A DNA stretch of 64,000 nt. Origin: Linnemannia elongata (taxonomy: Eukaryota; Mortierellomycota; Mortierellomycetes; Mortierellales; Mortierellaceae). The DNA is taken from positions 1,054,001 through 1,118,000 of the forward strand of contig JAXBDG010000015.1 in assembly GCA_036320915.1 (NCBI GenBank), read 5' to 3'. The position numbers and the translations under genes are program-made. The notes below the pieces were generated by a model. The model was not told where the DNA came from. It ran no database searches and saw only the letters and a program-made list of their open reading frames with translations. Shown here piece by piece: positions 1-9,618 of the stretch (within the stretch, counting starts at the first letter, position 1; every line of letters starts with the position of its first letter).

Positions 1-381
1 GGTGGGGTGGTTGAAATGAGATGAGGAGGTTGTCCATTGGCTGTTTGTCGTTGCGTTGTCCCTTACCGTGGTTCTGGGGATTCCTGACCTCAATCTCCAA
101 GAAGTTCTCGGGCTCGCCGTAGATATCGTCGAGAGTCTGGGGCTTGGACTGACTATTGGGTTCGTGTCATGGATAAGCGGGAACTGTGTGAGTTAACCGA
201 CCGGAGAGAACTTGAGTTTTTTTTTGTTGTTGGTCATTAGCCATTCAAGTTTGGCAGGTGAGTCGGGAGCGGAATGAGGGCGATATGAGTGAGTGAGTGT
301 ATTATGAAGAGTGAATAAAGATACTTACAGACGAGAGTGCTCGTCGAAGGCGCGGTGCTGTACAGAGTTGGGCGAGTTCAT
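1..381 (-). CDS. SNX3: Sorting nexin 3 (Snx3/Grd19), 5' part only
   Basis: Two 5' exons are visible; the gene runs off the left edge. Exon 1 is 381..329 (start ATG 381-379, donor GTAAGT) and exon 2 is 152..67, ended by a GTAAGG donor. Joined they read MNSPNSVQHRAF... and then a segment containing YGEPENFLEIEVRNPQ, which matches the start of the Snx3/Grd19 PX domain (human SNX3 has YGPPSNFLEIDVSNPQ). Snx3 binds PI3P on early endosomes and works with retromer in cargo recycling. Bases 1-66 are the second intron. Seen: the splice sites and frame continuity. Known: the family motif. The PI3P-binding core lies outside the window, so completeness cannot be judged. It is divergent from TRM1. Confidence 0.85.
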
Positions 382-720
382 GATGTGGGTGGAGGTGTGA
401 ATGTTAGTGAGTGAAAGGGGAACAGGAAAAGGGAAAGAGTGTTTTATGGCGGACGGGTGAAGAACGAAGAAAAAAAGAAAAAGAAAAGTCGACGGCCTTC
501 CAGTCAGTTCAGCACAAACGTCCCTTCTTCCCTTCCCGCAGATTCCAGCCAGCCTCTCTCCCTCTCTCTTTCTCCCACCCACCCCACCTCTCTCTTCCCT
601 TTTCCCTCTTGCCTTTTTTCCATTCCCAGCCCGCGTGCGCAAATCTCGCTTGTTCCATTTCCTTGATCTAAGCCACGCTCTGCTTCAATACAACCTCTTG
701 TTTTTTTCTTTTTTCTTGTT
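382..720. promoter_or_regulatory. Divergent intergenic region SNX3 / TRM1
   Basis: About 340 bases between two divergent start codons. It is purine-rich on the SNX3 side (around 410-490) and CT-rich on the TRM1 side (540-620). Such CT-rich leaders precede many genes in this window. No clear TATA box was seen. Short open frames here are low-complexity and are not credible genes. Confidence 0.4.
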
Positions 721-3369
721 TTGTTCATTCACCGAACAGAAAGTTACATGCTCCTTGGTCCATTCACCCTGCCAAGTCTGTCAACCCCCTTCAAACACCT
801 CTTCTTCTTGTCCTCACAACCACCACCACTACTCAGGACACGGTTCTTTTCCTCACACTCTAAACACACCACAGCCTGCAGCCTCAAAGGAACAACACAA
901 CGCCTGCCTGTTCTACCCTTCAACACTCTTCAACGTCGATACTTATCAACCATGACAGATCAAACCGACGGACCCGCCCCCGCTGGCTTTAAGAAGGTCA
1001 CCGAGGGAAAGGCAACTATCCTCTTCCCTGACACCAACGAGGTCTTCTACAACCCAATCCAGGAGTTCAACCGTGATATCTCCATCGCCGCCATCCGCAC
1101 TTGGGACGAGATCTACCAGGAGGAGCGATCTGCTCGCCTCGCCGAGAAAAAGGCTCGCAAGGAGGCCAATGCCGCCAAGAGAGCCGCCGATGGTCTTGAA
1201 CCCTTGCCAGAGAAGGAGTTCCCTGAAGGAAGCGATCCCTCGGCTACCCGTGGAATCACAATTTTGGAAGCGCTCTCTGCCTCAGGACTCCGATCCATCC
1301 GCTACGCAAAAGAGATCCCCAATGTCCGTCACATCCTCACCAACGATCTGGAAGCCGATGCTGTTACCTCGATCAAGCGTAACGCAGAGTTCAATGGAAT
1401 CAGTCCCGATCTTTTGGAGCCTCACAAAGGAGACGCCATGTAAGGAGACGCTTGCTGGATGTGATCTAGACTTCAAGGAACGGATCGAACCTTTGATCAA
1501 TCTTTAATCGACTACGCCACCGACTCACCCAGCATGAACTCTTTTGGATGTCCAACGTCTCTCTTTTTAGTGATGTCCTGTACCAGCACCGTGACCCCTT
1601 GAAGCGTTACAATGTCATTGATCTGGACCCTTACGGAACCGCTTCCCCCTTCATCGATGGCGCTGTCCAAGCAGTCTCTGACGGAGGTATGAACTCCTCT
1701 CATATATGATCACCTGCTCACCAGTTCAGCGTCTAAGTGAACTGACATTCGATTCTCTATCCTCTCGACGCTATGTAGGATTGCTCTGCGTTACTTGCAC
1801 GGATCTCGCTGTCCTTGCTGGAACCAACTACACCGAGACTTGGTACGATGGAGTGATATTGCAACTGGAATTTTCCGGATATGTCATGGCTGCATGCGGA
1901 TGAAATCAATAAGCGGAAGATCTCTTGGCTAACACAACTCTGGGTCATAATATCGACAATAGTTATGCCAAGTATGGAGGTCACCCTGTCAAGGCCGAGT
2001 TCTGCCATGAAGTTGCACTCCGCTTGGTTTTGAACACTCTGTCGATTTCTGCTGCTCGCTACAAGAGACATATCGTCCCTATGGTCTCCCTCAGCATTGA
2101 TTATTATCTTCGTGTTTTCGTCCGCGTTTACACCTCTGCCGCACAAGTCAAGTTGCTTGGCAGGTAAGAGAATAGGCGCTGCCTATGTTCTTAAGTAATG
2201 ATCATATTTCGCGTTTTCAACGCAGCTGATCATTCTCTTACATTTTTTTTCTTGATAGCAAAACGTGCGTTGCCTATGTCTGCACTGGATGCCAATCTAC
2301 CTACACTCAGGCTCTCGGAAAGGCAACGGAAGGCGCCAAAGGAAACTTGAAGTTCGGCGTCAACACTGGCCCACCAGTCGACGGCCGCTGCGAGCACTGC
2401 AACAGCCGATTCCATGTAAGCCTGATACTTACGGAACATAGGATCGATCACAGCAAGGCGCAATATATCACAAACAATGGGCTAACTTATCGACTTTTGA
2501 ATAGATTGCTGGACCCATGTGGGGCAAGGAACTTCACTCGGTGCCTTTCATTGATCGCATGTTGAACCACGTCAAGGATGCGTCTCACCTTTACAAGACC
2601 CAGCCTCGTATTTTGGGAATGCTCAGTGTCTGCAAGGAAGAGATCGAGGCACCGTTCTACTACACCGCTAACGGACTCTCAGGAACTGTGCATTGCACCA
2701 GCATTCCTCTCCTTCACATCTCGTAAGTGGCGCTTGAAAGTGCTGTGATTCTCAATTGAACTATCGGCCAGTCAAATCTAACCCTGGCTGACACTATTCA
2801 CGTAGATCTGCACTTCTTCACCAAGAGTACAAGGTTTCTGGATCTCATGCTGCCCAGGGATCGATCAAGACTGACGCGCCCCCTTCGGCTCTTTGGGATA
2901 TCATGCGCTCCTGGGTCAAGTTGAACCCTGTGAAGAACATCAAGCCCGAGTCGCCTGCGGGTCGCATCTTGGCTGTTGAACCTAAGACTATTGCCAACTT
3001 TGAAATGCACCCCGACGCAAAATCAGAGTCAAGAAAGACCAACTTGGTGCGCTACCAGGTGAACCCTACCAAGAACTGGGGACCACAGGCCAGAGCCGGC
3101 GGTGCCAACAAGCGAAAGGCGTAAGTTTTGGCACTATAATGAACGAGATACTTGTTTGCAACTCTTGCATGACTCTGAGATGTTTGAACTGACATTGAGT
3201 GCACCGCCCTTGTTTTGTTTTTGTGCTTTATAGTGATGATGATAGCGCAAAGCCCTCGAAGAACGGAAAGACGGACAAGGCCAAGGCAGAAGAGGCAGGA
3301 GAAGAGACTGCCTCTGCACCTGAAGCTGAGACGGACACTTCCATGAACATTGACTCTACCACTGCATAA
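721..3369 (+). CDS. TRM1: tRNA (guanine26-N2)-dimethyltransferase Trm1, 8 exons
   Basis: Exons: 721..1439, 1571..1686, 1779..1842, 1963..2163, 2259..2415, 2505..2722, 2806..3120, 3234..3369. The frame stays open through all joins. The protein is 564 aa from the ATG at 952, or 641 aa from 721. It makes m2,2G26 in tRNA using S-adenosylmethionine. Family landmarks: FYNPIQEFNRD near the start, ILEALSASGLRSIRYA (SAM site), the catalytic-type DLDPYG, then GLLCVTCTD, and a Cys-rich C-terminal domain (CTGC, CEHC). The acidic/basic tail is typical. In-frame ATGs at 721 and 748 add about 70 residues rich in Arg, Ser and Phe, ending QRRYLST just before Met952. That resembles a mitochondrial presequence. 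Yeast Trm1 is known to use two starts for mitochondrial and nuclear forms. Dual targeting here is inference. Confidence 0.94.
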
Positions 3370-3754
3370 ATAATACACGATCCATTTTTCTTTACTCGAC
3401 ATGCTTTTTGCGTATGTGAGGTTAGATAGAAAAGTTTTCGTGGATGTCGACGCGTCAACGAGGTGTTACCGTGTTTTCGTATGTATGCTTTGACCCTGAC
3501 CTGGTTCGCTAATTTTTCACAGTGGCAGTCACCTGTCCTTTTCGTCAGGACCAAAAACAACAAAAATCTCCCTTCTTCTTCTCCTGTCACCCCTGCCTTT
3601 TACTTTCACCCCTCACCTCCTTTCCCCTCACTCCTCTGTGCTTAACGTTATTGCTCTTCACACGAGCAACACACACTTATACAACAGCATTCACCCTCAC
3701 TCTTGGCGCACATACTCACCCTCGTCAACTCGTTGCAACCCAAAGCGTACCTTC
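3370..3754. other. Intergenic spacer TRM1 / TMEM245-like
   Basis: About 385 bases. It holds the TRM1 3' end and a CT-rich leader (3585-3720) for the next gene. Nothing else is recognisable. Confidence 0.4.
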
Positions 3755-6700
3755 ATGACACTTCTGCACAGCATGCAGCCAAAGGACGCGCTCGTCCTCT
3801 GCACTGTCACTGTCCTCTTCATTTACTTTGGAATCATCCTCTGGACGAACTATGCCATGTAAGAAAGCAAATGCCATGAAAAACAACACTCATGTCAGGA
3901 CTGGGCACTAGAAACAAGCTTCAGGTGAAGCCATACAAAGGGCACCCTGCAGGGACAAAAGATACTCATTCTGCCTTCTCACTTGAATTTGACTGCGTGA
4001 AGTATCATCCCCTTCTGGACACCCATCTTTTGGGCGACAGCTCTCTCTGTACCTCTGGTAAGCAAGCGAGACAGGAAAACGTATCAGAAATACAAATCAT
4101 CGTCACGTCCTATTGACCTGTGAGCTGACTTGAACTATTTGTATCTCACACGTAATTGTAGCATGCGCTGAAGACAAGGTTGCTGCCTCCGCTTCATAAT
4201 GCACTAGAAGACGACCTCATGGATACCATTGCCTCGGCCATCGGAGGAGTTGCGACCTACATCCTGAGAGTAAGACAATCCTTTCCTTGTCTTGTAAAGA
4301 ATGCCCTTATTGTGCGATGGCATATGTCAGAGCGCTCACTCGTTGCATTAATTTTACTTTTTGTGACCTTTTTTTAGTTCTTTGTTGGGAGCCATATCGC
4401 CAATGCAGTCAAGGCCGTCTTCCTCGGTTACTGCTATGTCGTTTACATGCTTTGTGATGGCCGGCCACGCGACAACAAGGATAAGAAGATTACAACTCCC
4501 GCCAAAGACGAATCTTATGCTAACGATAAGGTCGATCGTGAGGAGGACTTCCCGGAGGAGAGGCAATTGAACAGGATCGATGATGATGACTACGAACTCC
4601 ACCCCGATTATCAAGCACTTGTAGATCAGGAACAGGACGGATATGCGCGTCCCGCCAATTGGCCATCATACACCAACCTCCTACGAGCAGCTTTCATCTA
4701 TGGCTTGCTGCAGCTTGGCACTCCTTCGGAACTCTGGTCAGGAGTCAAGGCCATCTGGAGCGAGATTGAGTTCGGAACCCAACAGCAGTTCAACATCCTG
4801 ATGGTTGCCGTCCTGCTCCACATTCAATACTCTTGCTTGGGCCAGATTGTTGCCATGATTGAGCGAGTAATCTACCCCAAGCTGACGCCAGAACAGTACA
4901 AGGAGCGGTCTATCATCAACACGGTTCCCAAGATGTTCAGGAAAGCATTGCAGGAGAGTCTCAACTCTACACTCACTACCACCATTGTGCTGTCAACAAT
5001 TGCCGTCGTTGGAACTCTCGTAGCTATTCTGTCCGTCGGCGTCGCGCATGATGTTCAGGGACTGCTCGCACAAACGCATCACAGAGTCATGGGCTTCAGA
5101 GAGGAGAAGGCACGTTGGACGCTCGAGAATGCTCAAGATACAGGAGCACCACCGGTACCTAAATCAGCCCTGGTTAATCAGGTGGACGATGCCTTGTCGC
5201 AGGCTTACGATGCAGGACTCCAATGGTTCGATCCTATTCTGAAGGATGCCTTCCCAGACCTCACTTGGGGTGCGACAGAGTGGGCGTTCCAGTTGGCCCA
5301 TGTCGTCGTTGATTTGGATCACTTTCAGAGTGCAGCAGCGGCAGCAAAGGCGGCAGCACAAGCATCGGCGGCGGCGGCAGCGGATGCCAAGGCCAAGGCG
5401 ACATGCGAGGCACCCGAGGAGAAGAAGGTTGACTTGAACGAGTTGCTTCTTCATCCTGCCGATCAAACCACCCTTTCCTTGAAGGATTTCGCTTCCACTC
5501 GCACGGACACCGAAGAACACAACAACCATAACGACAATAACGACAATAACGATCATAACGATAACAACGACATTAACGACACTAACGAAATTCACGACCA
5601 CACGACTCTGGAGGAGCCGGAATTGTGGCCTATTCCCACATTGCGATCGCTCCTGCTGTCTGGATCAGACAACAAAGATGCTTTCGGTATCCTTTCCGGC
5701 AACGACTTCAACAACACGCCGCGCCAAAAGGCTATCAACGTCTCGCAGGCGAAATACCTACTGAGCATCATCTTTGGATACAAGGGCTTCGATACTCCCA
5801 TGATGCTCTGGGGCTTCAACGTGTTCAACGACCTTCTCTTCCGCGGGATCCTTTTTATGCTGGTTCTGATGACGTTCACCGGGCTCAAGGTCTCGCCTCT
5901 GCAACGTCTCGGCTGGATCATCGACCAGGCTTTGGGTTCGTCGACTAACTTTGGATCATTCCACCTTTCGGACACCTACTCGCCTGGACGCGTCCTTGCC
6001 AAGAGCCTCGAATTCTCGATCTCTGGGACGTTCATCTCGATGTTCAAGCTTTCGATCTACCACACCTTGTTCACACTTGCCTGGACTCATTTCTTGACCG
6101 ACCGTGTCACACTGCTGGTCGCTGCAGGAGAGGCGTCTCCCGACTTTGTCCCGATCAAGTATGCATGGTTGACATCCCTCTTTGGCATTGTCTTGACCTT
6201 GTTCCCAATTGCGCCCAACTGGCTCGTCGCCATCCCAGGAGGACTCGTTCACTTTTACATCTACGGCCAGAGATCTATGGAAGCCATTGCCATGGTCGTC
6301 GGACATCTTCTCTTGGCCAACTTGGTCGATGGCGCCGTTTGGGACTCGCATGTGGTCAAGAATGCTCGTCCAGGAGTCTCATCGGCCTTCTGGTTGGGTC
6401 TGTGGGTCTTCTTGGGCGGCATGAAGTGGGGGCCCAAGGGTCTCTTGCTCGGACCTGTCTTCTTTGCTGCCGTCCCCTCGATCTGGTCCGCTTTGCTCGA
6501 GCTCCGCGGTAAGCCTTCAAGAGGTCTGACCAGACATCGTAGCGCAAGATTATCCACCACTGCGACGGAAGTTGACCAGTCGTCTTTAAAAGACGGTAAG
6601 AGTCATAGATCTGCTGGAGCGACCCCTCGCAAGGGATACCGGCAGGAGTTTTATGGCGAGTACGAGCTTGAGGAGAATATTAGCCGTCGGAGTAGTCGGT

Positions 6701-6804
6701 CGAGCAGCCTCAGCAGCAGCAGGAACAGCCGTGGTCAGAGTGCATCTAGGAGCGTCAACGGATATCGACGTGACGAGAAGTCTGCCGCCTTTGCTCACCG
6801 GTGA
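3755..6804 (+). CDS. TMEM245-like multi-pass membrane protein
   Basis: Exons 3755..3858, 4003..4057, 4162..4269, 4378..6804 give 897 aa, close to the roughly 880 aa of animal TMEM245. The 55-base exon 2 was chosen because it is the only join without a stop, and it encodes a hydrophobic segment (IIIPFWTPIFWATALSVPL). Many transmembrane helices follow in two blocks, residues ~90-290 and ~530-800. The C-terminal block (PNWLVAIPGGLVHFY... LVDGAVWDS... GPKGLLLGPVFFA) fits the AI-2E-transporter-like fold of TMEM245. The two blocks are joined by a linker with an Ala-rich run (nt 5330-5400) and an Asn/Asp/His-rich run (nt 5515-5600). The tail is Ser/Arg-rich and hydrophilic. The substrate is unknown even for the family. 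The name rests on remembered motifs and topology; another AI-2E relative is possible. Confidence 0.75.
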
Positions 6805-7597
6805 TCTTGGTAGCTGTTTTTATTTTCATATTGCACATCCATTCAATTCCTTTCAAAGAAAACATTAAAACGCATTTAACAATCACAGCTTGTAAATCGA
6901 GAAAGACTAGTGTCCATTTATTCTTCAATAGTTGGCGAAGGGTAGTTTGGGCAGACAAAAAGGCACCTGGTCCTGTAGGATTGTAAAGCAAAGAGAGTAT
7001 ATTTCCAACGAAGAAGCAAAACAATAGCATGACTTCAGTATCTCTGGAATATGGTTTTTTATAGAAGGGAGTCGGTTTGTCTTTGTTTTGCAGCCATTTC
7101 CCTTGCAGTAGTAGCATGATGGGGTTTTGGGAGAAGTCCCTGATGATAAACCACATTGTATAAGCCTTCCCTAGAACCTACGGCTGAGGTCTTAGAGTGG
7201 TATTCACGATCATGTTTCTTTTTTATCCCCTTTTGACGCGTGTACAATTGTACAGGTGTTCACGTCAAACTCCTGGCAACGAACCTCGCGTTTTTTTTAC
7301 CATGATACACAGGAACACGAATGAGTAGAGAGTATTTAGGAAAGGTAACCGAGTATTAAGAAAAGAGGTGAGAGAGAAAAGGAGAGGAAAGGCTGAGCTA
7401 CTGTACGAAGAGTAAGCAAAGTAATGAGCAGGAAGGGTAAGGAAGGACGGAGGGAGGAAGGAAGGAGGTGGAAGTGGGAAGAAAGGACAGGAAAAAAAAA
7501 GAGAAATGGAAGAAGAAAGGAAAGAAGAAAAGAGGGAAGAACGGAAAATGGACTGGAAAGCGATAGAAGCGAAGGACAGGATAAAGGGGAGCTCTTT

Positions 7598-7631
<34 letters not shown>

Positions 7632-8032
7632 TATGTCTGCTGGAAGGAAAGAAAAGTAATATTACTTTTTTCGTCGTTCAAAAAGGAAAGAGTTATTCAG
7701 ACAGTGCAACAATTGGCATGACAAATCATAAATGACCTAAATTAGGCGTTTGCAACAAAAAAGTAATATTATTTTTTTCAGACAGAACAAGGACTGTTGG
7801 ACCGTGCATCAATACGAGAAAGCGAACGTTCGTTTACAGTGGAGAAATTGAAACGTCGACTTTTAATAGTATGATGTAAAAAAGTACTTCATCTTCCATC
7901 TTAACCTTTAACAAACATCTCTTGAAGCCTGCTTGCTGCACCTGTTCCACTCTCCACTTTCTTCGTATACATTCCATCCTCCACTTTCTTCTTTCCTGCT
8001 CACCGCAAGTCTTGTTGTATCCACTATATACC
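6805..8032. other. Intergenic, AT-rich, with homopolymer tract
   Basis: About 1.2 kb without a credible gene. It contains a purine-rich stretch (7380-7570), a 32-T tract, and two near-identical copies of a short AT motif (AAAGTAATATTA) at about 7652 and 7758. These motifs are direct, not inverted, so they do not delimit a transposon. Confidence 0.5.
7599..7630. repeat. T32 homopolymer
   Basis: Thirty-two consecutive T. It could be the reverse of a retroposed poly(A) tail, but no source element is recognisable next to it. Its true length may differ because of sequencing slippage. Confidence 0.85.
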
Positions 8033-9032
8033 ATGACTCTAATTGAACTTCTTTATCGGAGGCTCATTTTAGAGATTCAAATCCTGCTGGATTTGATGCT
8101 ATACGAACAACGGCAACTCAAGCGACTCGCGTGTATGGAGCGACCTCGGCAAGGGGACCAGTTTACCCTGGACCAGTGGTCAGAACGGCAGTGCAAGGAG
8201 GAGACCCGGTTCACAAAGACCGAGTTGAGGATACAGACAGTGCTGAGGATCCCCGACATGATGCAAACCTACGGTGGCGACCATTTCACAGGAATTGAGG
8301 GCCTTTGCATCCTGCTCTATCGCCCCACTGGTCCTCTCGTTTATCGCCGGATGCAAAACACGTTTCACCGGGACAGAGGAACCAGGACAAGGATCTTTTC
8401 CTGCATGCTCGAGTGGTTGGACGATCATTGGTCAGGGATCCTCGACTGGGATCAGGATCGACTTACACCCAACAGGTTGCAAGCTTTTGTCCATGCAATT
8501 GATGCTCGATCATTGCAAGCTTTTGTCCATGCAATTGATGCTCGATCATTGCAAGCTTTTGTCCATGCAATTGATGCTCGATCATTGCAAGGACATGGCG
8601 GTGACATGACAAGCCTCGATGTGTTTGGCTTCATCAATGGCGCGTCGCGTCAAGTGTGCAGGCCAACCTATGAACAGAGGGCCGTGTACAGCAGCTATGA
8701 AAACGCCCATGTTCAGCGATACCACGTTCTCATCACTCCTGATGGTATTATTGTTCATGTTAGTCGGCCGCAGGCTGGCACCTGCAGCGAAAGCGTCAAT
8801 CTTTGCCGACTCCACCCTTCACACATGGCTTGAAAGATCTGCATGGGCTTCTGATGGGCACCCGCTCAAGGTTCTCGGTGATATGGCTTATGGAACAGGC
8901 GTGCATATTGCTCGCCCATTTGTAACGCGTTCCAGCATGCCTGCTGCTATGCGACGACATAATGCCCGTTTGCACTCAGTCCGTTGTACCGTGGGGCAAG
9001 CAATCCAAACCATTATCACTCAATGCCAGTAA
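8033..9032 (+). pseudogene. Broken PIF/Harbinger-type (DDE_Tnp_4-like) transposase
   Basis: One frame runs from ATG 8033 to TGA near 8833; a second continues to 9032. Together they resemble a Harbinger transposase: WDQDRLTP... AFVHAIDA, then FGFINGASRQVCRP, an Arg/Tyr/His-rich stretch, ITPDGIIVHVSRPQAG, and in the second frame LKVLGDMAYGTGVHIARPF followed by RRHNARLHSVR. The frames change at about 8795-8815, so at least one indel breaks the gene. The first catalytic Asp (family GFIDGT) is Asn here (codon 8636-8638). The second Asp (GDMAY) remains. The Glu expected after R-x-x-V appears to be Gly. A triplicated 36-bp unit sits inside. No terminal inverted repeats were found. A GTAAGT donor-like site overlaps the final stop. 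Family assignment is from remembered motifs; inactivity is well supported. Confidence 0.7.
8477..8584 (+). repeat. 36-bp in-frame tandem triplication
   Basis: Three exact 36-base copies starting at 8477, 8513 and 8549, plus a 7-base remnant. Each encodes the twelve residues LQAFVHAIDARS of the transposase relic. Exact identity means the expansion is recent, and it keeps the frame. Confidence 0.97.
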
Positions 9033-9618
9033 GTTACCTGGTACCGATCTCTCCGAGTCCTCAACGGACGAGTAGGACATTACTTTCGACTTGGGGTGCT
9101 TTTTCAAACATTTATACTATTCTTCATGGTGGCAATGACATATCCGTTCATATTTGGTGTTGAACTCCAATGTATTAATTGACATGTTGCTTGGCTAAGT
9201 ACAATAAAAAGTAATGATATTGGCAAGGGTAAAGAACAAGGGCAGGCTCGTGACTGTCCATATGGAACAAGTTATTATAAATTGCGCCACCAAGTCTGTG
9301 CGTCGATCCTCTCTCTCCACAGCTGAGTGGACGCTCTACAGGAACGGGCCCACAACGCACAACGCACAACCAACGGACAAACGCCATTTTCTTTCTCTCT
9401 CTCTCGCTCTCTCTCTCTTCTTCACTCACCACCAACATACACAACATACAACCAACAGCAATTCACTCATTCCTACTCTAACATCAACTCTCCCCCCCAT
9501 TCACCCACCCACTCTTTTCCTTTTCACATTCAACATCCCTCCCTGGCATCAGCCACGCGCCTCATTGCATTAACTCGCTCGAGCACAACCAACCCATCCC
9601 CCTCTGAACCTCCACGCC
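9033..9618. promoter_or_regulatory. Upstream region of the disordered-protein gene
   Basis: It holds the end of the transposase relic and then a CT-rich leader (9380-9590). Inside it is a segment (9292-9450) that recurs, diverged, at 27057-26880 on the minus strand. No TATA box was confidently seen. Confidence 0.4.
9292..9450 (+). repeat. Dispersed repeat, copy A
   Basis: The first 27 bases (9292-9318) are identical to 27057-27031 on the opposite strand. A second identical 17-base block (containing AACGGACAAACGCC) follows in both copies, then similar CA/CT-rich sequence. It lies in the 5' leader of the gene that starts at 9619. Confidence 0.7.

Noticed and set aside
7650..9230. Terminal inverted repeats for the Harbinger-type relic from AT motifs at 7652, 7758 and 9209
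   Set aside because: The motifs are in direct, not inverted, orientation and are short and AT-rich.
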